A DNA stretch of 64,000 nt. Origin: Sphingomonas sp. ID1715 (GTDB taxonomy: Bacteria; Pseudomonadota; Alphaproteobacteria; Sphingomonadales; Sphingomonadaceae). The stretch covers positions 558,001 through 622,000 of the forward strand of contig NZ_JABEPR010000001.1 of assembly GCF_013044515.1 (NCBI RefSeq). Direction: 5' to 3'. A program made the position numbers and the translations under genes. The notes below the pieces were generated by a model. That model saw only the letters and a program-made list of their open reading frames with translations, searched no databases and had not been told where the DNA came from. Shown piece by piece: positions 31,623 to 42,092 of this stretch (position 1 is its first letter; every line of letters starts with the position of its first letter).

Positions 31623-33692
31623 GTGGAAGCGCAGAATACGATTGTGATGGACCTAGTGCCCGACCCCGTCGCGCGGCCGTTGCCCCTTGCTCCAAGCGAA
31701 GAGCGCGCCCGCGTGCTGGTCGTCGATGACGACCAGCGCAACCTGCTCGCGATTCGGACCGTACTCGAGGATCTGGCCGATATAGTCGAGGCGCGCTCGG
31801 GCGAGGAGGCGCTGCGGCACCTGCTGAAGGACGAGTTCGCGGTCATCCTGCTGGACGTCTATATGCCGGGCATGGACGGCTATGAGGTCGCCCAGATCGT
31901 TCGGCGGCGCGAGCAGTCGAAGCGCATCCCGATCGTGTTCCTGTCGGCCGTGAACAAGGAGACGGAACATCTGATCCGCGGCTATTCGATGGGCGCGGTC
32001 GATTATGTGTTCAAGCCGGTCGAGCCGGTTGTGCTCCGCTCCAAGGTCGCCGTGTTCGTCGACCTCTACCGCATGCGCCGCGAAATCCAGCGCAAGGCGC
32101 GCGAGCAGGAGGAACTGCTCGAAGCCAATCTCAAGACCACCGCCGAACTGATCCGCACCGAGCAGGAGCTTCGCGCCGCGGAACAGCGCCAGGCAGCAAT
32201 CATCAACTCGCTGCCGATCGTTCTCTATCTGGAGCCCTTCGACCGCGAACCGCGCTGGCCGGCCTTCGTCAGCGGCGACCTGATGGCGATCACCGGCTAC
32301 AGCTTTGACGACATCGCGGCGAGCCCGACCATCTGGCAGGACCGGCTGCATCCCGAAGATCGGGACCGGGTCCTCGCCGCGCTGACGGAGAGGAGCCGGA
32401 CCGGCCGCCTGTCGATCGAATATCGCTGGCAGGCGGGCGACGGCAGCTATCGGCATTTCCTCGATCAGGCGGTGCTGCTGCCCGATTCGGACGGCGGCTC
32501 CGGCAAGTTCGCCGGCACCTTGCTGGACGTCACCGAGCGCAAGGCCATGGAGATTCAGCTGCTCCAGGCGCAGAAGATGGATGCGATCGGCAAGCTGACC
32601 GGCGGCATCGCGCATGACTTCAACAACCTGCTCGCCGCCGTTCTGGGCGGAATCGGCCTGATCGAGCGGCGGATCACGCTCGCCGACGAGCAGAAGAAGA
32701 TCCTTGGCATGACCCGTCATGCGGCGGAGCAAGGTGCGGAGCTGGTCCGCCGCCTGCTTGCCTTTGCGCGCCGCCAGAAGCTGCAGCCGGCCTCGGTCCC
32801 GCTGCAGGAACTCTCGCACCGCTTGGACGATCTGCTCGCCCATACCCTTGGTGGCCTCGTCGAGATACGGTGGGAGGGAATGGACTGGGGCTGGCCGGTC
32901 TATGCCGACGATACTCAGCTCGAACTGGCGCTGATGAACCTCGTGATCAACGCCCGTGACGCGATGCCTGGCGGCGGCACGATCACCATCACCGCCGAGA
33001 ACCGGACAGTTGGAGAAGGTGCATCGGCCGCGCTGCCGGTTGGCCAATATGTGACGCTGACCGTCGTAGATACCGGTGAAGGCATCGCGCCGGCCGTGCT
33101 CGAAAAGGTAATGGAGCCGTTCTTCACGACCAAGCCTGCCGGAAAGGGCACGGGCCTTGGCCTGTCGATGGTCTATGGCTTTGCCCGACAATCGGGGGGT
33201 GCCGTCGAGATCGAAAGCGAAGTGGGACGGGGCACGCGCGTCAGCCTGTGGCTGCCCCGCGCACCGGAGCAGGCGGCCGCCTTGGCCGGGACCGACATCG
33301 AGACCGTCGAACAGAGCACGCGATCGGCCCTCCGCATCCTGCTGGTCGACGATCATGAGGGCGTGCGCGCCATGACTGCCGCGATGCTCGAGGAACTTGG
33401 CCATCAGGTTACCTCGATCCGGGACGGCACGGCGGTCGTCAAACGGCTGGAAGACGGCGATGGGAGTTTCGACCTGCTGATCAGCGACTATGCCATGCCG
33501 ACCATCTCCGGCTCCGAAGTGCTCGTACAGGCGAGGGAGCATGTACCGGACCTCCGAGCTTTGCTGATCACCGGCTATGCGGACCCGGACGAGATCGCCC
33601 ACCGGCCCGACGACGTCGAAGTGCTCGCCAAGCCCTTCACCATCGACCAGCTCAACGCCGCAATCCGACGCTGCACGCTCGGCCAGAGCTGA
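31623..33692 (+). CDS. Hybrid response regulator / histidine kinase (REC-PAS-HisKA-HATPase-REC)
   Basis: 689 residues from a GTG one base after the poly-HAMP kinase stop (ATG 31647 is an alternative), so the two are co-transcribed. Receiver 1: [15 protein letters not shown] and [11 protein letters not shown], then a coiled coil ([20 protein letters not shown]) and a PAS domain ending [12 protein letters not shown]. Kinase core: His in [15 protein letters not shown]-box [36 protein letters not shown]-terminal receiver: [12 protein letters not shown] with [12 protein letters not shown]. The HDFNN type autokinase lacks DNA-binding output. Receiver 1 is a likely phospho-acceptor from the upstream kinase. 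Confidence 0.92.
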   Translation: MEAQNTIVMDLVPDPVARPLPLAPSEERARVLVVDDDQRNLLAIRTVLEDLADIVEARSGEEALRHLLKDEFAVILLDVYMPGMDGYEVAQIVRRREQSKRIPIVFLSAVNKETEHLIRGYSMGAVDYVFKPVEPVVLRSKVAVFVDLYRMRREIQRKAREQEELLEANLKTTAELIRTEQELRAAEQRQAAIINSLPIVLYLEPFDREPRWPAFVSGDLMAITGYSFDDIAASPTIWQDRLHPEDRDRVLAALTERSRTGRLSIEYRWQAGDGSYRHFLDQAVLLPDSDGGSGKFAGTLLDVTERKAMEIQLLQAQKMDAIGKLTGGIAHDFNNLLAAVLGGIGLIERRITLADEQKKILGMTRHAAEQGAELVRRLLAFARRQKLQPASVPLQELSHRLDDLLAHTLGGLVEIRWEGMDWGWPVYADDTQLELALMNLVINARDAMPGGGTITITAENRTVGEGASAALPVGQYVTLTVVDTGEGIAPAVLEKVMEPFFTTKPAGKGTGLGLSMVYGFARQSGGAVEIESEVGRGTRVSLWLPRAPEQAAALAGTDIETVEQSTRSALRILLVDDHEGVRAMTAAMLEELGHQVTSIRDGTAVVKRLEDGDGSFDLLISDYAMPTISGSEVLVQAREHVPDLRALLITGYADPDEIAHRPDDVEVLAKPFTIDQLNAAIRRCTLGQS

Positions 33693-33699
33693 GCCAGTC

Positions 33700-36600
33700 T
33701 TACAGACCCAGCGCCTGCAGTTCCTTGCGGAGCTGCTCGCCCCGGAACGGCTTCGCCAGCCGCGGCAGGTCCGGGGAAATGCTGTCCAGGTCGGCATAGC
33801 CCGACACGAGCAGGAACGGGGTCCCGGGCCAGCGCGTCCTAATCCGCGCCGCCAGCTCCGATCCCGTCATTCCCGGCATCAGCTGGTCCGACAGGATCGC
33901 ATCGTACCTGTCGCCCCGATCGAGAAGGGAAAACGCCTCCTGTCCCGAGCTGGCCTCGTGCACGCGGTAGCCGAGATCGACGAGCAGCTCCCGCGTCGTA
34001 GCCCGCGCCGCCGCATCGTCATCGACCAGCAGGATCGTTCCGGCACCGTCGGCAAAGGCCTCGCTTGCCACTGGCGACGCGTCGGACTGCCGCGAGGCGC
34101 TGGAGACCGGCACGTAAATGTCCACACGCGTGCCGAGCCCCGGCCGGCTCTCGATGAGCATGGCGCCGCCGAGCTGCGACGCAAGGCCGTCGACCATCGA
34201 CAGGCCGAGCCCAGTGCCCTTGCCAATGCCTTTGGTCGAGAAGAACGGCTCCACCGCCCGCGCCAGCGTATCGGCATCCATGCCGGTGCCGGTATCGGCG
34301 ACCCCGATGCGGACGTAGCGGCCGGCCCGCAGCCTGCTTGGACGCGCCTCCTCCACTTGGGCTTCAGCCGCCGTGATCGACAGCGTGCCTCCCGCCGGCA
34401 TCGCATCGCGTGCGTTCACCGCGAGATTGAGGATGGCGAGTTCGAGCTGGTTGGCGTCGCCCTGGGCGAGCGGCAGCTGCGGATCGACGCTGACTCGCAA
34501 GTCGATATGCGGTCCGGATGTGCTGCCGATCAGATCGGCCATGCCGTTGATCAGCGCAACCATGTCGACCGGACCGACTTTAAGCGGCTGGCGCCGGGCA
34601 AAGGCAAGCAGTCGTTGGACGAGGACCCTCGCCCGTTCCGCGGATTCTAGTCCGGCGGTGACGAGCTTTCGCTGTCGCTCGGTCAAGCCCTCGGCTCGCG
34701 ACAGCAAATCGAGGCTGCCGACGATCGGCGTCAGCAGATTGTTGAAGTCATGCGCGACCCCGCCCGTGAGCTTCCCCAACGCCTCCAGCTTCTGGGACTC
34801 GCGCAGCGCATGCTGGGCAAGCTCCAGATCGCGCTTGCGCTCAACTTCGGCAGTGACGTCGCGCCCGATCACATAAGCTTCCCCTTCGGCAGGCGCTGCC
34901 GTCCAGGAAAAATCGCGCCACTCGCCTGCCGCGTTTCGCAGGCGGGCGCTGAAGTCTCCGACCGGCTGCGATGCCGCCGCTCGGATCGGTCCCGCGGCGG
35001 CGCGAAGGTCATCAGGATGGACGAAGGTTGCGAAGCTGGTGCCGACCAGCGCCGATGGCTTGTAGCCCAACAGCCGTTCGACGGCGGGGTTGATCGCGCG
35101 GATCTCGCCGCCTCTGCCGATCACGACGAACAAGTCGCGGCTGAGCCGCCACATCCGGTCACGCTCCGCGGTCTTTGCCGCCACTTCCTGTTCGAGCCGG
35201 TCGTTGAGCTGCTGCAGCTCATCCTGCGCACGACGCCGGCGCGTCACGTCGCGGACGGTTCCGGTCGTGCGAATCGCGCGACCTTCCGCGTTCATCTGGA
35301 CGCGGCCGCGCGACGCGATCCACCGCACTTCGCCGTCCGGCCGCACGATCCGGTATTCGGTCGCGAAGTCACGGCCCGACTGGATCGACTCGGTCACCGC
35401 CCGGCCGACCCATTCGCGGTCGTCCGGATGGATGCTGTTGTAGCGCAGCTCCGGCGTGACCTCCTGGCCGGGCGCCACGCCCATGATCTCGGCGGTGCGA
35501 TCGGACCAGGCGCCCCGGCCGATCGTCAGGTCCCAATCCCAGGTTCCCATCTCCGCCGCGTCCATGGCGATGTGCAGCCGTTCCTCGCGGTCACGGCGCA
35601 AGGCTTCGGAACGGACGCGCTCGACATGGGCCCAGGACCGCTCGGTCACTTCGCGGATCGCTGTCAGTTCATAGTCGCTCCAATAATGCGGCTCCCGATC
35701 GTGGATCGCCATCAAAGCCAGCAGCCGGCCGCCGCGCATCAGCGGCATGCAGATGGTCGCCGCAATCCCGATGTCCTGAAACGTCCTGGCCTCGTGCGGT
35801 GCGATCTCCTTGAGATTGTCGTTGATGATCAGCGGCCGCCCTGCTCGCAGCTCCTGCACGGCGAGCGTGCCGAAATCGGCCAACTGATAATGACCGACGA
35901 TCGAGGGAGAGCCCGGCGCGTGCCAATTGCCGCGGATCGTAAAGCCATCCTGGTCCGCGTCCATATCGGCATAGGCGCAGTTCGACAGTCCGAGATGGGC
36001 GGCTGTCATCCGCGTGGTGATGGCCAGGATTTCGTCCGCGTCGGACGATGCCGCCGTTTCGCGCCCGAGTGCGTCCAGGAAGGCGAGCAGTCGTTCGCGC
36101 GTGCGTAGCTCGGCCTCGGCGCCAGCGCGTTCGACGGCGGACCAGGTGCGTTCCGCAACGTCGCGGATCAGGCCGATATCCTCGGCGTCCCAGCGGCGCG
36201 GATCCCGATGATGCAGGTACATGGCGGCAACGAAGCGTCCACCGCGGAGCAGCGACACCGTCGCCGCGGACTGCGTCTGCAGCGCCGCGAACGCGGCGCG
36301 CCCTTGCACATCCACGCGCGGATCGACGTTCGTGTCGTGCACTGCCAGCGCCTCGCCCCGGCGGAGGGCTCCGTAAATCTGCTCGCCAAAAGCCGCGAGA
36401 TCATGGGTGCCGTTGAAATGCTCGACTGATCCGTCAGTCCAGTTGTCGGTTGTAGTGAAATGGCGTTCGTCGGGATCGAGGCGGCCATAGCCGACCCGGC
36501 TCACCTGCAGATAGTCGCCCAGTGCCGCTTGAGCGACACGGATGATCGCACTCGGACTCTCAAGGTCGCGGATCTGCTCTTCCAATGACAGCAGAAAGGC

Positions 36601-37059
36601 GAGGCGACGCCGCGCGCGGACGCCTTCGGTCGTTTCGGTGCAGACGCACAATGCGCCGCCGATCCGCCCGTGGTCGTCACGAACCGGACTATAGGCAAAG
36701 GTGAACCAGGCTGCCTCCGGCTCCGGCCGATGCAGGGTTACCGGCAAATTTTCGTAGAGACTTGGCTCGCCTTGGAGTGTCGCCGCGACGACCGGCTCGA
36801 TCAGTTCGCGGATCTCGGGCCAGACCTCGAAGAACGGTCGGCCCATCGCGTCGGGATGGTGCGGCCCCAGGATCGGCACATAGGCGGCATTATAGAGCAG
36901 GACCCGAGTTTCGCCCCACAACACGAACATCGGAAAAGGGGAGGCGGCGATGACGTCGACGAGGTTGGCGAGTGCGCGTGGCCATGTATCCGCCGGCCCG
37001 AGGACGGCGCTGCCGATCATGTGACCGGACTCGCGGAGTGGTAGTTGCGCCCGGTCCAT
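33700..37059 (-). CDS. Multi-sensor hybrid histidine kinase (PAS-GAF-GAF-PAS-PAS-HisKA-HATPase-REC)
   Basis: About 1119 residues from ATG 37059 (GAAGG and GGGAGG just upstream); ATG 37104 is possible. Sensor half: an N-terminal PAS (ASPFPMFVLWG), two GAF domains (starting near SLEEQIRDLESPSAIIRVAQ and FLDALGRETAASSDADEILA), then two PAS domains (MGTWDWDLTIG; LFVVIGRGGEIRAINPAVER). Kinase: [46 protein letters not shown]. Terminal receiver LLVDDDAAARAT with LSDQLMPGMTG. No membrane segment. It is convergent with the previous kinase, stops 7 bases apart, with no terminator visible between them. GAF domains suggest a chromophore or small-molecule ligand; a bilin-binding Cys is not evident. Confidence 0.92.
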   Translation of the reverse strand: MDRAQLPLRESGHMIGSAVLGPADTWPRALANLVDVIAASPFPMFVLWGETRVLLYNAAYVPILGPHHPDAMGRPFFEVWPEIRELIEPVVAATLQGEPSLYENLPVTLHRPEPEAAWFTFAYSPVRDDHGRIGGALCVCTETTEGVRARRRLAFLLSLEEQIRDLESPSAIIRVAQAALGDYLQVSRVGYGRLDPDERHFTTTDNWTDGSVEHFNGTHDLAAFGEQIYGALRRGEALAVHDTNVDPRVDVQGRAAFAALQTQSAATVSLLRGGRFVAAMYLHHRDPRRWDAEDIGLIRDVAERTWSAVERAGAEAELRTRERLLAFLDALGRETAASSDADEILAITTRMTAAHLGLSNCAYADMDADQDGFTIRGNWHAPGSPSIVGHYQLADFGTLAVQELRAGRPLIINDNLKEIAPHEARTFQDIGIAATICMPLMRGGRLLALMAIHDREPHYWSDYELTAIREVTERSWAHVERVRSEALRRDREERLHIAMDAAEMGTWDWDLTIGRGAWSDRTAEIMGVAPGQEVTPELRYNSIHPDDREWVGRAVTESIQSGRDFATEYRIVRPDGEVRWIASRGRVQMNAEGRAIRTTGTVRDVTRRRRAQDELQQLNDRLEQEVAAKTAERDRMWRLSRDLFVVIGRGGEIRAINPAVERLLGYKPSALVGTSFATFVHPDDLRAAAGPIRAAASQPVGDFSARLRNAAGEWRDFSWTAAPAEGEAYVIGRDVTAEVERKRDLELAQHALRESQKLEALGKLTGGVAHDFNNLLTPIVGSLDLLSRAEGLTERQRKLVTAGLESAERARVLVQRLLAFARRQPLKVGPVDMVALINGMADLIGSTSGPHIDLRVSVDPQLPLAQGDANQLELAILNLAVNARDAMPAGGTLSITAAEAQVEEARPSRLRAGRYVRIGVADTGTGMDADTLARAVEPFFSTKGIGKGTGLGLSMVDGLASQLGGAMLIESRPGLGTRVDIYVPVSSASRQSDASPVASEAFADGAGTILLVDDDAAARATTRELLVDLGYRVHEASSGQEAFSLLDRGDRYDAILSDQLMPGMTGSELAARIRTRWPGTPFLLVSGYADLDSISPDLPRLAKPFRGEQLRKELQALGL

Positions 37060-37103
37060 CCTCCCTGCCTTCAACGACTTAGCGGAGAATGCAAGCAGCG
37101 CCA

Positions 37104-37136
37104 TAAAACAAATGGGCCGCCCCGAAGGGCGGCCCA
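37104..37136 (-). terminator. Intrinsic terminator
   Basis: Ten-bp stem TGGGCCGCCC / GGGCGGCCCA (37113-37122 with 37127-37136), tetraloop CGAA on the + strand, followed on the minus strand by TTTGTTTT. It ends the transcript of the small secreted protein at 37217-37624, just ahead of the third kinase. Confidence 0.85.
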
Positions 37137-37216
37137 GTCAAGCCTTGCGGCTCAAGGGAGGAAAGCGTGCCTACGTGACACCAGTTCTTCCTAGATCCCT
37201 TATGGTAAATGATGGC

Positions 37217-37624
37217 TTAACGCACCGCCTGTTGCGCACCGCAAGGCCCCAATCGGCGCGCTTCGAACGCCACTTGAAAAGGTGCCTGATTGGCCAGCCC
37301 TTGCGAGTCGATCCGCATCAGCTGCGGCGTTTCGACCTTGATCGTCGTACGGCCATAGCCCGCCCCCGTGCAGGTATAGTGCACGGTCGCGGTCTGGGCG
37401 TCGTTGGCAAGCACGAAGCGCGAGCAGGCGGCGCCTGGATGGCGCAGCTGGATCAGCTCATAGGGGTCCTGTACGCAGATACGCTGCGGCTGCGCGCCGC
37501 CGTCGAGCGCCCGCAGCTGCCACGCGCCATGTTCGATACGGTTGAAGGCAAGGATGCCGGCATGAGGGCTCGCCGCTGCCGTCAGCGCCGCTCCCCCCAC
37601 CAGCACGGCACAGATCCACCGCAT
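37217..37624 (-). CDS. Exported protein of unknown function (DUF3617-like)
   Basis: 135 residues from ATG 37624 (GAGG six bases upstream). Signal peptide MRWICAVLVGGAALTAAASP. The mature part has four cysteines (RICVQDP, AACSRF, HYTCTGAGYG, LGPCG), probably two disulfides, and the pattern GAWQLRAL...CV...C...C resembling DUF3617 periplasmic proteins. No catalytic motif. It is a single-gene transcript with its own terminator. Confidence 0.7.
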   Translation of the reverse strand: MRWICAVLVGGAALTAAASPHAGILAFNRIEHGAWQLRALDGGAQPQRICVQDPYELIQLRHPGAACSRFVLANDAQTATVHYTCTGAGYGRTTIKVETPQLMRIDSQGLANQAPFQVAFEARRLGPCGAQQAVR

Positions 37625-37690
37625 CCGAACCTCACCACCCATCAACCATCAGCGCCGCGCCGAATAGCCGAAATTGGTTACGACGGCGTT

Positions 37691-38585
37691 CTATTCAACC
37701 GTAGCCAGTTCCGAAAGCGCGATCGGATGACTAATCGAACAAAAGGCGCAATCGACGCGGATCAAACCATGCTCGTCCGCCATGTCGGCCTGCTCCGGTT
37801 GCGGAAGGCGCGACAGCACGCCGAGGATATGCTCGCGATTGCACCGGCAGCCACGGCTGAGAGACGCGCCACCCAGCACACGGACTTCCTTCTCGTCATG
37901 GAACAGCCGCCAGACCAACGTCTCCATCGGCAGGTCCGGGTCGGTCAGTTCATCGTCCTTGATGGTGCGGCCGAGCGCCTCGACATGCTGCCACTCGGGA
38001 TGGTCGAGCCGCGTGTGCAGCCGGTCGCGCCCCTCCTCGCCCTCGGGCAGGTGCTGGAGCAGGATACCGCCGGCGATGCAGCGCCCATCGACGTCGTGGC
38101 GATGCGCGAGCTGCACCAGGCTGGGGATCTGCTCGGATTGGGAGAAATAGCTTTGCGCCGCTTCGGCGAGCGATGCGCCTTCCAGCGGCACGATGCCTTG
38201 GTACCGCTCGCCGCTCACCGCTTGGTCGAAGGTGATTGCCAGATAGCCCTTGCCGAACAGCGCGAACAGCGACGGATCGGACGGCACCATCGCGATCCGA
38301 TCGGCATCGAACTGGACATAGCCGCGCACCTGGCCGTCCTTATAGTCACAGACGAGCAGGTCGATCGGCCCGCTTTCGGTCTGCGCCTGCAGCGTCATCT
38401 GCCCGCTCTCGTCCTTCAGCGTCGCGCCGAGCAAAGCGGTCAGCGCCAGCGCCTCCGCCAGCAGCTTTTCGACAACCGGCGGATAGGCATGGGCGGAAAG
38501 GATCTCGTCGAGCACCGGTCCCAGCCGCACCAGGCGGCCGCGCGCATGCTGCTCCAGGATCGCGAACCCGAGGGTCCGGTCCAGC

Positions 38586-38602
<17 letters not shown>
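37691..38602 (-). CDS. hslO: Hsp33 family redox-regulated chaperone
   Basis: 303 residues. Redox-switch zinc site: CRCN (CxC) and CAFC (CxxC) near the C-terminus. N-terminal features [34 protein letters not shown] and [10 protein letters not shown]. Oxidation of the four cysteines and zinc release activates holdase activity under oxidative and heat stress. Its start overlaps the argF end by 17 bases, so it is the last gene of argD-argF-hslO, a pairing common in alphaproteobacteria. Confidence 0.92.
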
Positions 38603-39539
<937 letters not shown>

Positions 39540-39542
39540 TCA

Positions 39543-39670
39543 GATCCTCCCCGGCACGGGGAGGGGGACCGCCGCGAAGCGGTGGTGGAGGGGGCCCGAG
39601 GACTGGAGCTGGCTACTGGGCCCCCTCCACCAGCCTGCGGCTGGTCCCCCTCCCCGTTCCGGGGAGGATT
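39543..39670. repeat. Inverted repeat, family D, inside the arg operon
   Basis: About 50-base arms: ATCCTCCCCGGCACGGGGAG from 39544 and CTCCCCGTTCCGGGGAGGAT to 39669, with inner blocks GGTGGTGGAGGGGGCCC and GGGCCCCCTCCACCAGC. It fills the gap between argD and argF and would form a very stable hairpin in the mRNA. Confidence 0.92.
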
Positions 39671-39679
39671 TATTCGTCA

Positions 39680-40870
39680 TCAAGCCGCCTGCGCCGGCGC
39701 ATAATCCCGTGCACCCGCGCTCAGCTTTTCGATGCACTCGGCGATGTGGCTCTCGTCGATGACGAGCGGCGGCAGGATGCGGACGACATTGTCCCCGGCG
39801 GCGACCGTCAGCAGACCATGCTGGTCACGGAGATGGGCGACAAAGGCGCGGCTGTCCGACTTGAGCTTGATGCCGAGCATCAGGCCGAGGCCGCGCACGC
39901 TGTCGAACAGGTGATCGTGATTGGGGATCATCTGTTCGAGCGCCTGGCGCAGGCGGTCGCCCATCTGCTGAACATGTTCCAGAAAGCCCGGCTCCAGCAC
40001 CACGTCGAGCACAGCCTGGCCGGCGGCCATGGCGAGCGGATTGCCGCCATAGGTCGAGCCATGGGTGCCGATCACCATGCCACGCGCCGCCTTTTCGGTG
40101 GCAAGGCACGCGCCCATCGGGAAACCGCCGCCGATGCCCTTTGCCGAAGCGAGGATGTCGGGCTCGATCCCATAATGTTCATAAGCGTAGAGCGTGCCGG
40201 TGCGCGCAACGCCGCATTGCACTTCGTCCAACACCAGCATTAGATCGCGTTCGTCGCAAATGCGGCGCAGACCCTGCATAAAGGCCTGGCTTGCCGGACG
40301 GATGCCGCCCTCGCCTTGCACGGGCTCGACGAGGAAGCCGGCTGTAGAGTCATCGACCGCCGCTTTGGCCGCTTCCAGATTGTCGAACTCGACGACCTTG
40401 AAGCCCGGCAGCAGTGGCTCGAAGCCGGAGCGGAGCTTCTCCTGATCGGTCGCGCTGATCGTGCCGATGGTGCGGCCATGAAACGCATTCTTGAACGTGA
40501 TCAGCGTCGTCTTGTGGGTGTCGCCGCCGGCGAAATGATAGCGGCGCGCAGTCTTGATCGCGCACTCGACGGCTTCCGCGCCCGAGTTGGTGAAAAACAC
40601 CGTGTCGGCGAAACTGTTGTCGACCAGCCGCTGCGCGAGTGCCTCGCCTTGCGGGCTGCCGTAGAGGTTCGACACGTGCATCAGCGTCGCGGCCTGGTCG
40701 GCGATCGCCTTGGTCAGGTGCGGGTGACCGTGGCCGAGCAGGTTGACGGCGATGCCGCTGGCGAAATCGAGATAACGCTCGCCGCGCTCGCCGATCAGAT
40801 ACACGCCCTCGCCGCGCACCGGCCGTACCCCGCACCGGGGATAGACGGGCATCAGAGGGGTGATCGCCAT
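39680..40870 (-). CDS. argD: Acetylornithine/succinyldiaminopimelate aminotransferase
   Basis: 396-residue PLP enzyme of class III. Conserved: GERYLDFASGIAVNLLGHGH, FFTNSGAEAVECAIKTAR, FHGRTIGTISAT, EPVQGEGGIRPA, LDEVQCGVARTG, and the PLP lysine in SAKGIGGGFPMGA. Transfers an amino group to N-acetylglutamate semialdehyde in arginine synthesis. AGGAG lies seven bases before the ATG. The promoter and a leader terminator are both visible upstream. Confidence 0.94.
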   Translation of the reverse strand: MAITPLMPVYPRCGVRPVRGEGVYLIGERGERYLDFASGIAVNLLGHGHPHLTKAIADQAATLMHVSNLYGSPQGEALAQRLVDNSFADTVFFTNSGAEAVECAIKTARRYHFAGGDTHKTTLITFKNAFHGRTIGTISATDQEKLRSGFEPLLPGFKVVEFDNLEAAKAAVDDSTAGFLVEPVQGEGGIRPASQAFMQGLRRICDERDLMLVLDEVQCGVARTGTLYAYEHYGIEPDILASAKGIGGGFPMGACLATEKAARGMVIGTHGSTYGGNPLAMAAGQAVLDVVLEPGFLEHVQQMGDRLRQALEQMIPNHDHLFDSVRGLGLMLGIKLKSDSRAFVAHLRDQHGLLTVAAGDNVVRILPPLVIDESHIAECIEKLSAGARDYAPAQAA

Positions 40871-40890
40871 TGTGCAGCTCCTGCAAGGTC

Positions 40891-40921
40891 AAAAGCAAAA
40901 AGGCGACCGTATCGGCCGCCT
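40891..40921 (-). terminator. Leader terminator/attenuator upstream of argD
   Basis: On the minus strand AGGCGGCCG-ATA-CGGTCGCCT (40921-40901; nine pairs with one G-U) is followed by TTTTGCTTTT. It lies between the argD promoter and its ribosome binding site. It could also end read-through from the AraC gene. Confidence 0.75.
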
Positions 40922-40931
40922 GACTGCGCCG

Positions 40932-40960
40932 GGTATAAGGGAGCGGCGGAGCCGAAACAA
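40932..40960 (-). promoter_or_regulatory. Predicted argD promoter
   Basis: TTGTTT (40960-40955) and TATACC (40937-40932) are 17 bases apart. The start of transcription would be near 40925, giving a leader of about 55 bases whose first part is the terminator hairpin. Confidence 0.6.
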
Positions 40961-40965
40961 CCCCG

Positions 40966-41952
40966 CTATGCCGCCAGCCGAACCACCCTTCCGTCGGCAT
41001 TGGGGTCGGGCGGCTGCAAGGCGGGTTGAGTCAGGAAACCGATCTCCCCCCCTTCGCGGCGATAGGCGCCGGGCGTGATTCCGGTCACGCGCTTGAACGC
41101 CTTGGCAAAAGCGCTTTCATTCTCATAGCCGACCTTGATCGCGATCTCCGCGATCGAGCGCTCGCCTTTGCGGAGCAGCGCGCCGGCGCGGAACATGCGC
41201 CAGCGGGTCACATAATCGAGGGGGCTCAAGCCCACGCTATCGCGGAATCGCGCGGCGAAGGCCGAGCGTGACATGCCGGCCTCCCGCGCAAGGTCCTCGA
41301 CCGTCCAGCCATGCTCGACCCTAGCGTGGATCGCCTTGAACGCGCGCGACAGGCGTGGATCGACCAGCGCGCCGATCCAGCCGGCGGCTTCGACGCCGCT
41401 GGAAGCGGCATGAGCCCGGATCGCCTGGATGAACAGGATATCGGCCAGACGGCTGACGACGATGCCGGTGCCAAGGCTCTGCCGCGCAGTCTCGACGGCG
41501 AGCAGTTGCAGGGTTGACTGCATCAACTCAGACCGCTCCTCGTCCATGCGGGTCAGGATCAGCTCCGGCATGAGGTCGATGAGCGGACGGGCGCCATGCC
41601 GGTCGAACAGGAACCAGCCCGTGACCACCGTCACCGGATCACCACCGCCGCCCAGCCGCACGACATGGTTGGAGTGCTCCCGCAGTGCCTTGTAGCAATA
41701 TTCGGTCGGCGTCTGCAGCTCGTCCTGCAGTGAATATTGCGCACCGCCGACGATCATCCAGCAATCGCCTGAGGAAACCCGCACCGGCTCCCGCCCCTTG
41801 ACGGTCAGCCAGCTCTGGCCGCGCACAACATAGCCAAAACGCGCCGCCGCACCCTGGACGAAGGTCACGCCCCACGGCGCCGTCCCCTCAATGCGGGCAT
41901 AAAGGCTGTTGTGCACGCGCATCGAGCCGAACACGTCGTCGATAGGGTCCAC
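40966..41952 (-). CDS. AraC family regulator with cupin (Cupin_6) sensor
   Basis: 328 residues. N-terminal cupin sensor (~1-200; LYARIEGTAPWGVTFV, SSGDCWMIVGGA) and a C-terminal double HTH: VEDLAREAGMSRSAFAARF and RSIAEIAIKVGYENESAFAK, then AFKRVTGITPGAYR. These regulators usually control a nearby oxidoreductase or stress gene, but none is directly adjacent here; argD lies downstream on the same strand with its own promoter. Distantly similar in layout to the regulator half of the fusion at 46436-48253. Confidence 0.9.
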   Translation of the reverse strand: MDPIDDVFGSMRVHNSLYARIEGTAPWGVTFVQGAAARFGYVVRGQSWLTVKGREPVRVSSGDCWMIVGGAQYSLQDELQTPTEYCYKALREHSNHVVRLGGGGDPVTVVTGWFLFDRHGARPLIDLMPELILTRMDEERSELMQSTLQLLAVETARQSLGTGIVVSRLADILFIQAIRAHAASSGVEAAGWIGALVDPRLSRAFKAIHARVEHGWTVEDLAREAGMSRSAFAARFRDSVGLSPLDYVTRWRMFRAGALLRKGERSIAEIAIKVGYENESAFAKAFKRVTGITPGAYRREGGEIGFLTQPALQPPDPNADGRVVRLAA

Positions 41953-42040
41953 TCCGCTCCTCCGTAGACGATGAGAATAGAGTGTCTTGTTTCTATCCTG
42001 CTATCGTCCAGCTGTCGACGGGATGTTTGGACAAATAGAA

Positions 42041-42068
42041 AGGGGCTCCGGATCGCTCCGGAGCCCCT
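42041..42068 (-). terminator. Intrinsic terminator
   Basis: Twelve-bp perfect stem AGGGGCTCCGGA / TCCGGAGCCCCT around loop TCGC; TTCTATTTG follows on the minus strand. It ends the 42093-42521 transcript. The core CCGGATCGCTCCG recurs in the terminator at 18304. Confidence 0.85.
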
Positions 42069-42092
42069 GACACTTAGTGCTACAAGTGTCGC

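Noticed and set aside
31653-33797. 714-residue open frame on the minus strand under the second kinase
   Set aside because: Same reason: antisense to conserved kinase and receiver motifs and no ribosome binding site.
39680-40870. argD as the succinylornithine transaminase (astC) partner of astD
   Set aside because: It is in an operon with argF and hslO and has its own leader, which fits biosynthesis; astD lies 25 kb away.
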